A DNA stretch of 64,000 nucleotides from Streptomyces sp. Alt3. GTDB lineage: Bacteria > Actinomycetota > Actinomycetes > Streptomycetales > Streptomycetaceae. A program made the translations under genes and the position numbers. Below the pieces are notes generated by a model, which was not told the DNA's origin, did not search any database, and was given only the letters and a program-made list of their open reading frames with translations. The stretch's first letter is position 1, and each line of letters begins with the position of its first letter. The stretch lies in assembly GCF_030719215.1 (NCBI RefSeq), contig NZ_CP120983.1:1922001-1986000 (forward strand), in the 5' to 3' direction. Positions 8,694 to 20,500 of this stretch are shown here, one piece after another.

Positions 8694-10109
8694 ATGAGCC
8701 GCAAGAGAGTCCGTTCCCGTGACACCTCCCCCCTGCACCCGGCTTCCGCGCAGCCCGCGGCGAAGAGCCTCGGCGGGACATCGCCCGGCCGGCGCCTGCT
8801 GGCCGGCGTCGTGGCCGCAGGCGCCGTCTGCGCCGGTCTGTCGGCGGTACCCGCCTCCGCGGCGACGCCGGAACCCGTCGTCTCCCGCGGGGTCACCATC
8901 CCCGCCTTCTACACCCCGCCCGCCGAACTTCCCGCAGTGAACGGCGCGTTGGTCCGCACCGAGGCCCTGCCGCTCGGGCTGAGCATCCCCGGGCTGGACG
9001 GCCGGCCCATGCCCGGCACCGCGACCCGCCTGATGTACAGGTCCACCGACTCGGCCGGGCTGCCCGTCGCCGTGACGGGTGCCTACATCGAGCCCACGGC
9101 CGCCTGGAAGGGCAGCGGACCACGCCCCCTGGTCGCACTGGCCTCGGGCACCATGGGCCAGGGCGACCAGTGCGCGCCGTCCTTCGCCCTGCAGCACCCG
9201 CTCACCCTCAAGGGCGACACGGTGTCCGTGGGATACGAGGCCCTGGCGATCTACCGGATCCTGGCCACCGGAGCGGCGGTCGTCGTCACCGACTACGTCG
9301 GCCTCGGCACCACCGACCGCCTGCACACCTACGTCAACCGGCTCGACCAGGCGCACGCCCTCCTGGACGCGGCCCGCGCCGCCCGCGCCGTACCCGGGGC
9401 ATCGGTCACCGCGGCGTCCCGAACCGGCCTGTACGGATACAGCCAGGGTGGCGGCGCCAGCGCCGCCGCCGCCGAGCTCCAGCCCTCCTACGCACCCGAC
9501 GTCCCGCTCGCCGGCACGTACTCCGGTGCGCCGCCCGCGAATCTGACCTCGGTGATGAAGGGCATCGACGGCAGTGCGCTCGCCGGGGCTCTCGCCTGGT
9601 CGATCAGCGGATTCGCCCAGTCCGACCCTGACCTGCGGGCGGTCGTCGACGCGAACATCAGCGCCGCCGGGAAGGCCGCGCTCAAGGACGCGTCGACCAT
9701 GTGTGTCGGCGACGCGCTCTTCGGCTACGGATTCACCAAGAGCAGCAAGTGGACCACCGACGGCCGGTCCATCGGGGACGTCATCGCGGCCGACCCCCGT
9801 GCGAAGGCCGCCCTGGACAAGCAGCGCATCGGCACGCTCAAGCCCGCCGGCCCCGTGCGTCTGGCGACCGGCGTGCAGGACGACATCGTTCCGCACTCGC
9901 AGGCACGGCAACTGGCCGTCGACTGGTGCGGCAAGGGCGCCGACGTCACCTATGACGCCATCAAGCTGCCGAACCTCGGCGACAAGATCCTCACGAATCA
10001 CCTCGTCCCGCTCGTCACCGACCAGGGCGACGCGATCTCCTGGCTGACCGACCGTCTCTCCGGCAAGCCCGCCACGTCCAACTGCTGGACGATGCCCCTC
10101 CAGCTCTGA
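8694..10109 (+). CDS. Secreted lipase (LIP-type alpha/beta hydrolase)
   Basis: The 471-residue protein begins with a basic region and the hydrophobic segment RLLAGVVAAGAVCAGLSAVP ending in ASA-A, a signal peptide with a likely cleavage after PASA near residue 58. The mature part matches secretory lipases of the fungal/actinobacterial LIP family: nucleophile motif GYSQGG, acid residue in TGVQDDIVP, and histidine in TNHLVPLV. A conserved DYVGLGT strand precedes the nucleophile, as in the family. The start has GAGGAG seven bases upstream. It likely hydrolyses triacylglycerols or other esters outside the cell. Control by the divergent TetR gene is plausible. Confidence 0.87.
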   Translation: MSRKRVRSRDTSPLHPASAQPAAKSLGGTSPGRRLLAGVVAAGAVCAGLSAVPASAATPEPVVSRGVTIPAFYTPPAELPAVNGALVRTEALPLGLSIPGLDGRPMPGTATRLMYRSTDSAGLPVAVTGAYIEPTAAWKGSGPRPLVALASGTMGQGDQCAPSFALQHPLTLKGDTVSVGYEALAIYRILATGAAVVVTDYVGLGTTDRLHTYVNRLDQAHALLDAARAARAVPGASVTAASRTGLYGYSQGGGASAAAAELQPSYAPDVPLAGTYSGAPPANLTSVMKGIDGSALAGALAWSISGFAQSDPDLRAVVDANISAAGKAALKDASTMCVGDALFGYGFTKSSKWTTDGRSIGDVIAADPRAKAALDKQRIGTLKPAGPVRLATGVQDDIVPHSQARQLAVDWCGKGADVTYDAIKLPNLGDKILTNHLVPLVTDQGDAISWLTDRLSGKPATSNCWTMPLQL

Positions 10110-10311
10110 CCCTCACCGCACGCGGCCGTGGCTTTCGCTCGTCGGCGAGCGGCTCGGCGTCGGAGAGCTCGGCCGCCGGCGTGTGTCGGGGCAGGAACAC
10201 GGCCACGAAGGGTGGAAGCGGAGTACGTACTCCTCGATCCGCCCGGGCTCGATGCGAGCGCGTCGCCCGCAACCGGCGGCCGACGGGAGTGCCGACCGGG
10301 ACGCCGCGCGT
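10110..10311. other. Short convergent intergenic region with a 14-bp palindrome
   Basis: The gap between the lipase stop and the stop of the SseB-type gene holds a perfect palindrome GGAGTACGTACTCC at 10220-10233. There is no loop, so it is more like a protein-binding site than a terminator. No coding sequence is convincing. Confidence 0.4.
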
Positions 10312-10929
10312 TCAGCCGTCCGTCGCAGTGCTGCTCGGCGCCGTCACGACGCCGAGCAGCGTCTCCGCCAGCCCGTCCACGGCCAGCACCATGCTCACGG
10401 CGGCTGTGCTGTTGAGGCAGAGGTGGTGACCGGAGGGGACGCGGCCGAGCAGGTCCACCACCGGCATCCGTTCGAAGCCCAGCTGCCCGGCGGCCTGGAG
10501 ATGGCGGGGGGAGGTGAAGACCAGCACCACCGCCGTGCCGTCGGTCGCCGACGCACTCACCGGCTCGCCGTCCGCCGTGACGAGCACCGCGACCTCGGTC
10601 CTGGCCAGGGCCGAGGTGACGTCCTCCACCGGGCCGTACCCGGTGGTGGCGAGCTGGATCGCACGGTCCACGTCGTCGGCGGGTTCCGGCCATCCCATCG
10701 CCTCGGGTGACGGCCTGTAGTCCTCGTTGTCCTCCCATTCGACGATCTCGCCCTCGGAGTCGGAACGCCACTGGCCGACCACGGCCCACTCCGGCGGCGG
10801 GCCGTCCCCCTGCCAAGCCGGATCGGCCAGGTAGAGCCAGTGGTCGGGTGCCAGCCGGGCGGCCTGGACGAACTCCTCGGGGGGTACGGGATCCTGGGGG
10901 GCACGGGTTTCGGCGCCGGACTCACTCAT
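10312..10929 (-). CDS. Type VII secretion-associated protein with SseB-type C-terminal domain
   Basis: The 205-residue protein has an N-terminal half rich in acidic and tryptophan residues (DHWLYLADPAWQG, EWAVVGQWRSD, WEDNEDYRPSPEAMGW) followed by an SseB-like half (VLVFTSPRHLQAAG, VPSGHHLCLN). This two-part layout is typical of small proteins found beside actinobacterial type VII loci. Its start codon overlaps the end of the preceding SseB-type gene by eight bases, so the two are translationally coupled. The pair follows the giant effector gene directly on the same strand, the usual place for an immunity or accessory protein. Function is inferred from position; no immunity family was recognised. 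Confidence 0.75.
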   Translation of the reverse strand: MSESGAETRAPQDPVPPEEFVQAARLAPDHWLYLADPAWQGDGPPPEWAVVGQWRSDSEGEIVEWEDNEDYRPSPEAMGWPEPADDVDRAIQLATTGYGPVEDVTSALARTEVAVLVTADGEPVSASATDGTAVVLVFTSPRHLQAAGQLGFERMPVVDLLGRVPSGHHLCLNSTAAVSMVLAVDGLAETLLGVVTAPSSTATDG

Positions 10930-11434
10930 CTTGGCCTCGCTTGCTGGGGGTACCTGAATCGGTGCGGGAGCGCCCGGTGGACCTGGCCCGGTACACGGAC
11001 GCGCCGGACGTCTGCTGCCACTGTTCACGCAGCTCCTCCGCAGGGAGGAGCAGGGAGGCCGGGGCCGACGGGCTGAGGAAGAGCACGTCCGGGCCGGACG
11101 GCAGTCGGTCGAGTAGAGCGGGAAGCGTCATCGTCACGTGCGCGGGAATCCGGTCCGCCGGCGCCCCCGGCGGCGGCGACGTGAAGACGGGCACCGCGTG
11201 GGTGCCCCCGGGCATCCGCGTCCGTGCCGGCTCCCCGTCCTCGGCGACGCACACGGCCACGGTGCCGGCTTCCGCGATCGCCTCGGGCGGGACGGGGAAG
11301 CCCGGCTCGCCGCGTGCGACGGTGACGGGCGGCGGCGCGGACACGGGGGCGGATACCGCCGCGCGCTCGGCTGCCGCACCGGAGGCCGGTGCCGGCCCGG
11401 GGGCGCCGTCCGGATGTCCGCTGGTGGTCGGCAT
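10922..11434 (-). CDS. SseB-type domain protein downstream of the giant effector
   Basis: The 170-residue protein has a proline/alanine-rich N-terminus and an SseB-like domain: TVAVCVAEDGE, THAVPVFTSPPPG, LLDRLPSGPDVLFLSP. The start at 11434 has GGAG seven bases upstream; an earlier ATG at 11497 has a weak site. It follows the effector stop by 67 nt and overlaps the next SseB-type gene by eight bases (ATGAGTGA). Two related SseB-type proteins side by side suggest duplication. SseB-fold proteins occur repeatedly in type VII loci, with unknown biochemical role; immunity against the effector's C-terminal toxin is a positional hypothesis. Confidence 0.7.
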   Translation of the reverse strand: MPTTSGHPDGAPGPAPASGAAAERAAVSAPVSAPPPVTVARGEPGFPVPPEAIAEAGTVAVCVAEDGEPARTRMPGGTHAVPVFTSPPPGAPADRIPAHVTMTLPALLDRLPSGPDVLFLSPSAPASLLLPAEELREQWQQTSGASVYRARSTGRSRTDSGTPSKRGQDE

Positions 11435-11501
11435 GAGGTCGCTCCATACGGTCACGCCGCGCGGAGGCCCGGCTCGCGGAGGAAGGCACGTGGACATCTC
11501 A

Positions 11502-14500
11502 TCACCCACGCGCACCGCCGATGTCGCCCGCCCCCGGTCCGTCGCCCTCCCGCGCACCGTCGGACGGCGTGGCGGGCGCGAAGTGCGGGTTGGCGACGTA
11601 CGGTCCGAGCGGCATGCCGTACTCCATCGGCTGCGCGCCACGGATGTACCGGCGGTCGATGCCCCCGGGGAACAGCACTTCCTCCTGGTCGGGGAAGGGC
11701 GAGGCAAGGCCCAGGGTGGCGTTCACGTCGATGCCGCCGGGGACCTGGATGTCGTAGCGCCAGCGATAGCGGTGGTACAGGGCGTGGGCGCCCATCGGGT
11801 TCGCACGGGCGCTGTCGCGCACGTAGTGACGGTTCGCGGTCGTGCTCGCGAAGACGGTGGTGGGGACCAGGGAGCTGCCCCCGTAGACATGGTCGAGGAG
11901 GTGCACCATGTCGGGGCCGTACGCCCTGAGGCCCTCGCCGAAGACCCGCTCGGGCCCGTCGGGGCTGAAGCGGAACAGAGGGCCGTCGTGGTCGCGCCAC
12001 AGCGCGTCGGGGAGTGTGCTGCCCGCCAGTGCGGCCGGGTCGGCGGCGACGGTGGCGGGGTCGACGGGCGGAGCGCTGCTCACCGGCCCTGTGGCGGGCC
12101 AGATGACCGGTACGGGCGGGGGGCCGTCCTCGGTCGCCGTGTGCGGCTCCGTCAGCAGGCGCGAGGAGGCGACGAGTCCGCGGCCGGGCAGGTACCAGTC
12201 CCAGGCCGGGCCGTCGGAGTACACCTTCCCGGCCATGTCGGTGACACCACCGGCGGACGGTCCGTCGGAGTTGTACTCGCCGCGCAGTCCGAGGGCCGGT
12301 ATCTCGGCCACGAACACGTGGAACTCCGCGTCTTCCTGGCCGTAGCCCCACACCGTGTGACGGTCGGTGGAGGTGGCCACGGGGAAGGCCTCCAGGGTCT
12401 CCGCGAACCGCTCGTCGAACCGTCCGTCCGCCGAGTAGGGCTGGGCCCGCCCCGCCGGGTCCGACGCGGCGTCGACGGCGCCCGGGGACGGGAGCGAGCC
12501 GGTGGACGGCGACTCGGACGGGGCCGGGCTCCGGGTGCCCCGGCCGGTGGACCGGGGCACCGGCGCGGGGAGCGTGCGGGGCGCGTCCCCGGCCGCGGTG
12601 TACCGGACCGGACGCGTCTCGTGCCAGACGTCGGCCGTCGGCACGCTCCCGGCGACGGCCGAGTCGCGCAGGTCCAGCACCGGCTGTCCGGAGCCGCCGG
12701 CCGCCGACAGGTCCGCGGGGAAGTCGGTCCACCAGACGGAGCGGCCCAGCCGCTGGGCGAGCCGGTGGGCGACGTCGCCGGCGTCGGCGGGCGGTCCCGA
12801 GAACGCCAGGACCACGGGGGTGGTCAGTTCCCGGCGCATCAACGGCAGGTCGTTCGCGAGCATTTCCGCGAACTCGGCGGTCGGCACGCTGGACGTCTCG
12901 CCGTCGTAGGACAGGCGGAGGAGGTCAGGGTCGTGCGGATCCGGGGCGACGCGTACCAGGTACGGGACCGGTGTGTCCGTCCCCTGCTTCCACGGTGCGT
13001 CCACCACTCCGGCGGGTGTGCGGAACCGCGCCAGGTCCACGTCCGACGGCATCGGTACGCCGGTGAAGTCGCGGCCGCCCCCGTGTGCGCCGTCCTGGAC
13101 CGTGCGCAGACGGGTGGTGGTGTAGGCGCCGGACTCCTCCAGGGCGTATGCCGCCGCCGCGTCCGGATCGGACGCGTCGCGGCCCACCGCGAAGGCGCGG
13201 GTGATCAGGTCCAGCGTCTCGTCGCGCTCCGCTCGGCCCGTCCGGGCGCCCGGGGGCAGGTGGAGGACCTGCGCGATGAACTCGTGCTGGCCGGGGTCGG
13301 CGTCGGGCAGCGCCTCCTCGGCCTTGACCCGGGCCCAGAAGATGCGTGACCGCTCGGTCACGCCGACCTCGTCGGCATCGATGTCCAGGGCGGTCGCGGC
13401 CTCGTCCGCGGGGTCGCCGTCCCGCATCCACTGTGCGGCGGCCTCCACCGCCGGCAGGTCCACGAAGCTGACCAGCACGTCGCCGGGCCACATGGACCAC
13501 TGCTCGGCGGCGGCGGTCAGCGCACGCCGGGTGGCTTCCTGGTCCACGGCGGCGCCGCCGGCGTGCGCCTCGGTCACCCGGCGCAGCAGGTCCAGCGTGA
13601 AGGGGCCGGCCGCGTCGAAGTCGGAGTCGCTGCTCCACATGTGGTCCACCGCCGCCGCACCGCGCAGCAGATCGCCGAAGTCGGGGGCTTCGTCCACCTC
13701 GTGCCCGAACGTGAGCCGCAGCGCCCGCACCAGGCGCAGCGTCCTCGCGCGCGCCTCGTCCGTGACGGGTCCGGCGCCCGTGCGGTGACCGGCGGCCTCG
13801 GCCAGGCGGTCCAGTCCGGGGCCCGAGGGCTCCGGCCGGAACAGGTCCCAGGCCCGGTGGCGTCCCTGCGCGTCCGCGTACAGGGTGCGCATGTAGCGGC
13901 CGCCGTCCGACCGCGCCCCCTGCGAGCTGTACGCCAGGCGGACGGTTCGTCCCGTGCTGTTCGCCAGGTGCTGTCCCATGGACACGTCACGCAGCGGGTC
14001 GGGGACGAACGGGCCGGGGAAGGCGTCGCTCACGGTGGCCGGGGCCGGCACGGCACTTCCCCTGGGCGCTCCGCTCCAGCAGACCACCAGGTCGATCCAG
14101 TGGTCCTCGGGCAGGCTCGCCAGGCTCTTGCGGCGCTTGAGCCACGGCCCGGCCTCCCGCTCGTCGACCAGCCGGACGCCGCCGTCCCGCAGCGCCAGTT
14201 GGAGGACGCCCGGTTCGCCGTGCATGTCCAGGCGGTAGGCGGTGTCCTCGGGGCCCGGGCGCGGCAGGTCGTGTTCCTGGGACGTCCCGCCCGTGGCGGG
14301 GTAGTGGTGCACGAACGTCGTCATCCGGTCGAAGTGGCGGCCCTCCTGCTCGAAGTGCTGGGCGTACTCGGCGGGGTGGTGCGAGGCCCGGCCGATCTGC
14401 TTCCCGCTCAGGGAGCTGACGATGGGCCGCGTCACCACTTCGCGGTGCCAGGCCGGTGCGTCGTCGTCGGGGTCGGGGGCCAGGCCGGGCACGCTCGCGA

Positions 14501-17500
14501 TCCAGTCGCCCTGCGGGACGCCGGGCCGCCGGACGATGTCGATGGTGCTCGCCGCTCCGGGCGCCGAACTGAGCGTCACCTCGCCGCTGTGCGCCCACAC
14601 CGTGAGTCCGGTGCGGTCCGCGAGCTTGCGCGGCAGGTCGAGGTAGGCGTCCCCGGCGAAGGGGACGGCCAGCACGATGGGGGTGCCCTGCGCCGGCGTC
14701 TCCTGCGCCACGTCCGCCGCGACGAGCTCCACGAACTCGTCGACGTCCAGCTCGCGCGTCGAGCCGTCCGGCAGCCGTGCCTCCACCCGGTCGTGCGCTC
14801 CGTCGGCGGCCACGACGTAGGGGGTGACGCCCTGCGGCCACGGGGTCCGCAGGGTGTCGAGGACGTCGTACGTACCGGACGGGGTGTCCTCCAGCACGTC
14901 ACCACTGGCCGTGTCCAGCTCCGCGACGGTGTCGTCGTCCCAGTTGAGACCCGGGACCCGGCGGCCCTGAACGGTGAAGTGGCGCGCGCGGCCGGGCGCT
15001 CGCACACCCAGCTCGGCCAGGTGGAAGGCGCCCAGGGCCGCGAGGCTCGTGGCCGCGCCGGCGGCCGTGGACCGTTGCACCAGGGCGAACAGTTCCGCCA
15101 GCCGGTCCTGTCCGACGCCCGCGCCGGGGTCCAGGTGCAGCACGCGGCGGGCGAGCGCGTCGACGTCCAGCGGGCGGTCGCGCAGGGAGCGGTCACGGCG
15201 ACGCAGGGTGTCCAGGGTCTGCATCGCTGCCGCGTCGGGCGGCTGGGTGATGCCGATCGTCGCCTGCCGGCCCAGCTCCGCGCGGGTCACACCGTCGAGG
15301 GGACCTGTGCCCACCCAGCCCTCGGGGGCCCGGGCCATGCTCCGCGCCCCGACCGTGAAGTCCTCGACGGTCAGGCGCGGTCCGCCGGCGGGCAGGTCCT
15401 GCTGGAGGTCCTCGAGGGCGCGCGCCAGCAGCCGCCGGAACAGGGTCCGCGCGGTCTGTGCGCGCCGCCTGGCCGCGGCGGCCTGCTCGTCACGGCGCGC
15501 GTCGGCGCCGTAGCCGGTGACGGCGACGCGTGGCAGCGACACGCCCGCCCGCCGGTTGCGCAGCCCCGCGGCGGCCACCTGGGACGCCAGCAGGCGCAGG
15601 GTCTCCGTGCCGTCCGCGGACGGTGTCGTGATGCCGTGCGCGTACGCGACCAGGCTGCGCGTGGGAAGCGCGGGCGGCGGTGGGGCGGCCGGGGCCGTGC
15701 GGACGGGCGTGGTGGTCACGGATGCCGAGGTCGTCTCCACCCCCTCCATGGGGTCGGAGTCCGTCTCCACCCCCTGCATGGGGTCCCCGGCCGAGGAGCG
15801 GGCCTTCCCCGAGGAAGCTGTCGCGGCAGCGGCGGACGGCGGAGCGGCGGGCAGGGGCGAATCGACCGGTCGGCGGCCCTCCTGGACCCCGCCCCGGTCG
15901 ACGGGCCGCGCCTCGCGCCAGTCGGCGGCCGTCGGGCTGGTCAGTGTCATCAGCGAACCGACGAGCGTGGGCACCGTGACACCCGCGTCGTCCGTACCGG
16001 ACAGCTCCACCGGGAAGGGGCTCCACCACACGCTGCGGCCGAGCCGCTGGGCCACCAGGTCCGCGACGCCGGGCGCGGGCCCGTCGAGACCGTCCAGTAT
16101 CAGCAGGACGGGGGTCGTCAGGTCCTTGCGCCGCAACTCGGCGTCGGAAGCGAGCAGTTCGGCGAACTCGGCGGCCCGCACCTGGTACGTAGCGCCGTTG
16201 AAGGTCACATGGAGGCCGTTGCCGTCCTGCAGATCCACGGAGGCCCGCACCAGGTAGGGCACCGGCTTGGCCGCGCCCGAGGCGTCCTGACCGGCCCACG
16301 GAGCGGCGACGACTCCGCTCTGCACACGGAACGTGTCCAGTCCGGGCAGGAGGGCGGCGGCGCCGTCCTTCCAGTCGAGACCGCCGCCCAGGGCGGACCC
16401 CATGGTCGTCGCCGCCGAGGCGTGGTCGAACGCGCCCCGTGACTCCAGGTCGTACGCGGCCGCCACATCGACGTCGGCCATGTTCCGGCCCGCGGCGAAA
16501 CCCCTGGTGAGCAGGTTCAGGGCCTCGCCGCGCAACGCCTCGTCCACCTCGACGGCGGGGTCGAGATGGAGCACCCTCGTCGTGAGCGCGTCGGCGTCCT
16601 GGGCAGCGAGCAGTGTCTCCTCGGCCTTGACCCGCGCCCAGAACATCCGTGCCCGCCCGGCTCCGTCCACCTCGTCGGGGCCGGAGAGCTTCAGCGCGGT
16701 GACGGCCGCCGTGTCCACCGCCGCGGTGTCACCGAGCCAGCGGGCGGCCGAGTCGAGCACGGGCAGGTTCACGAAGCGGCTCACCGGCATGGACGGGCCG
16801 GACTGCCAGGCCTGTGCCGCCGCGGCCAGGACACGGCGGGTGACGTCCCGGTCCACCCCGGACGCAGCCTCGGGGTGGGCGGCGATCACCCGTCGCAGCA
16901 GGTCGTGCGAGAACGGTCCCGTCGGGCCGAGGTCCGGATCGGCGTGCCACATGTTGACGACCGCGGCGGCTCCGCGGATCAGGGTCGTGAAGTCGTCCGC
17001 GTCCTCCACGTCCTGTCCGAGTAGCAGACGCATGGCCCGCACCAGGCGCAGCAGCTCGGCACGGCTCCGCGGCGACGCATCACCCTCGAATCCGGCCAGT
17101 TCCGCGAGGCGGTCGAGCTCGGCCTCGTCGGGCTCCGGACGGCGGGTCTCCCACCACCACCGGCGGCCGCTCGCGTCGGTGAACAGCACCCGTACGGGGT
17201 CGTCCTGGTAGGTGAACGCGCCCTGCAGGGCGTAGGAGAGGCGCACCGTGCGCCGCGTCTCGTTCGCGAGGTGCTGCCCCAGGGAGAGGGCGTCGTCCGC
17301 GAGCGGATCGGCGGCGAACGGCACGGCGAAGGAGTGGCCGGCCTGGGAGAGGTCCTGCGTGGTGCCGTCCTGGGGGGTCGAGGAATAGCAGACCACCATG
17401 TCGAGCCAGTGGTCGGCGGGCCTGCTCGAAAGGCTCTTGCGCCGGCGCAGCCACTCGCCCGCCTCGTGCCGGTCCGCCGTCCTCGACCCTCCGTCGGCCA

Positions 17501-20500
17501 TCGGCAGCACCAGCCGCCCCGGCAGGCCGTGGCCGGCCAGGTGGTACGCCTTGTCCTTCGGCCCCGGGTCGTCCAGCGGGAGCTTCGCGGAGTACGTCCC
17601 GGTGGCGGGGTCGAAGTGGACGTACAGCGTCATCTGGTCGAGGCGGCTGAAGTTGTGCTCACGCGTGCCGGCGAGCTCGCCGGGCGTGTGCAGGCTGCGG
17701 CCGATCTGCTCTCCGGTCAGCGCGCTGACGACGGGCTGGGTCAGTACGTCACGGTGCCAGTCCGGTGCGCCGTCGTCGGCGTCGGGCGCGAGGCCGGGCC
17801 GGACCGGGAACCAGGAGCCGTGCGGCAGTCCGTCCTGCCGGATCACGGCGATGGTACTCGCCCCGGCCGGGCCGGGGTTGCGTCGTGCCTGGCCGCTGTG
17901 GACCCACACGGTGCGGCCCGTCCGGTCGGCGAGCGTGCGCGGCAGGTCCAGGTACCGGTCGCCGGCGGAGGGGACGGCCAGCACGATCGGGGTGTCGTCC
18001 GGGAGGCCCTGCAACGCCGGGTCGGCGGAGACCAGTTCGGCGAATTCGGCGGCGTCGAGGTCCTGCGCCGTGCCGTCGGGCAGCCGCACCGTCACCGTGT
18101 CGTGGCGCCCGTCGGCCAGCACGGCGTACGGCGTCTCGCTCCACGTCCACGGGGCGAAGTCCGTGATGCCCATCGACTCGAAGCCGCCGGACCCGTCCGG
18201 CCGGAGGCCCTCGATGAACATGCTGTCCAGTTCGACGACGTCGGATCCGGCCCAGTTCAGGCCTGCCATCCGGGTCCCGCCCACGGTGACGTGCCGGGCG
18301 CGGTCCGGGGCGAGGACGCCCTGCTCATCGAGGGAGAACGCCGTGAGCGCCGCCAGGCCGCCGGCCCGCCCGGCCGCGAGTGCCCGCTCGACCATCGTGT
18401 ACAGGTCGCGGCGCATCTCCGGGTCGACGAGGACGGACGGGGCGAGGTGGAGGACGCGCCGGGCGACCGCGTCCACGTCGAACGTACCGGTGCGCAGCTC
18501 CGGGTCGTCGCGGCGTGCCCCGTCCAGCGCCTCGACCGCCGCCGCGTGCCCCGGCGAGGTGAGGGCGATGGTGGCCTGGCGGCCCAGGTCCGCGCGGCTC
18601 ACCGGCTCCGGCAGGCCGGCGATGCCGACCTGGCCGGGCAGGCGCGCCCGGCCACGCTGGGTGATCTTGAAGTCCTTCGGGGTCAGCCGGGTCCGGCCCA
18701 CCGGCAGATTCGTCTGGAGGGCGCGCAGCGCGTCGTCGAGACTCCGGACGAACAGGTCGTACGCGGTCCGGGCACGCTGGTCGCCCCGCTGCCGGGCGGC
18801 CTGTTCCCGCTCCTGCGCGGTTCCGGCCCCGCGTGCGTCGGCGCCGAAGCCCGCGATGTCGATCTTCGGCAGCGGCACCCGCGCACGCAGGTTGCGCAGC
18901 CCGGCCCTGGCGACCTGGAACGCCAGGCGTTCGACGTCGCCCTGTGCGCCGGCCGAGGGCCGCGTCTCTCCCGGGGCGTACGTCACGAGGCTCTGCCGGG
19001 GCAGGCGAGCGAGCGGGCGGGGCGGGACCGCGGTCGTCGGTACGGCGAACACCTGCTGCGCGCCGCCCGTGTCCAGCGCCGTCGGGTCGGTGCCGATCGG
19101 CTCCGCGTCGGCCATGTCCACGTCGGGGGCGGCCAGGTCTTCGAGGCCCGTTGCGAGCAGGTCGAAGTCGAAGTCACCGAAATCGAAGTCGAAGTCACCG
19201 AGGTCGACGCCGTCCCATGCGGAGATGTCGAGTTCGCCGAGGCCGCCGGTGTCGAGCACCGGTTCATCCGGTGCCGTCATGTCGATGTCCGGCATATCGG
19301 CGTCGGTGCCCGACTGCGCGACCGGGGCCGCGGCCGGGGTCGCTTCGGCGTCGGTGGGGGTGTCCGCGTCGGCGCCGGTGTCCGTGGCAGGCGGCGTCCG
19401 GCGCTGTCGCAGGCCGAGCCCGGAGCGGAGCGTGTCGGCCAGCTCCACGGCGGACACGGGGGCGGCCCCGGTACCGTTCCAGGCTCCCAGCAGGTGGCCG
19501 GCGACACGGCGTACCGCGTCGCGGAAGTCCTCACCGGCGTACCGGGAGTCGGCGAGGACCGCGTGCGGCTCCGCCGGGAGCACCAGGGAGACGGCGGCGT
19601 CCCAGGCACGGTCGGTCCCGCTCCCGCCCGTGTTCTCGGGGGCCGTTCCGGCGAAGTCCGCGTACGCCCGTGCCCACAGCCGCCTCGACGCTCGCGCGGC
19701 GGCCGTGTCCATCGCGTCCGACCAGGCACCGTCGCCGGCCATCCGCACCCGCATCAGGTCCAGCGGCGACAGCGCGCCCGCGGGCAGCCGGTCGTCGCCG
19801 CGCAGCATCATCTCGGTCCGCTGGCCGACGGAGAGCGTGATGCCCACCGCCTCACGTTCCCGCGGGCCGAAGGTCTCGTCCTCGGCGGGCCCCGCCGGAC
19901 CGGGCGGCAGGTCGTCGTCGGTCAACTGCCCGGCGATCCATACGCGTTCCCGGTCGGTCCGCGGGACGACCGGGGCGGCCGTCCCACCGTCGGCGGCGTC
20001 GTCCGGCCCGGTGTCCCGCGCGTCGGGGGCGACGCCCAGGGCCCACAGCCGTGCCTCGGCGTCCTCCAGCAGGCGACGTGCGGCATCGGCCTCGGCCCAG
20101 GCGTCGGCCGCCGCCGTCCCGTCACCGCCGGCCCGCTCCGCCGTCGCGGCTCCGGCCGCGGCCTCGACGAACGCGCTCGTCGCCCGTGCGTGCGCGACCC
20201 GGGCGGCGTCGAGTTCCGGGGTGCCGGCCCGGTGGTGGCGCGCGCCCCGTCCGTGCGGTGCGGCTTCGCGTTGGTGGCCACCGCCGTACCGGTGGCACCG
20301 GGTCCGTCGCCCTCGGCGCTCGTGATCCGTCCCCAGGTACCCGCCGTGGCCGGCTGACCGCCGGGGCCCGGCAGCACCGCGACGGTGTACGTCCCGGTCG
20401 CCGGGTCGTGGTGGAGCGTGGTGGCGCTGTGCGTGGCCCACCAGTTGCGGGCCGAATTGCGGGCGCCCTCACCGGGGACGCTGCCCTCGACGGGCCGCGC

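Noticed and set aside
8449..8697. Small open frame upstream of the lipase
   Set aside because: It lacks a ribosome site and similarity, and the region carries a strong hairpin suited to an untranslated leader.
10110..10311. Possible insertion-sequence remnant next to the lipase
   Set aside because: Only a 14-bp palindrome and unconvincing short frames are present. No transposase motif or terminal inverted repeats were found.
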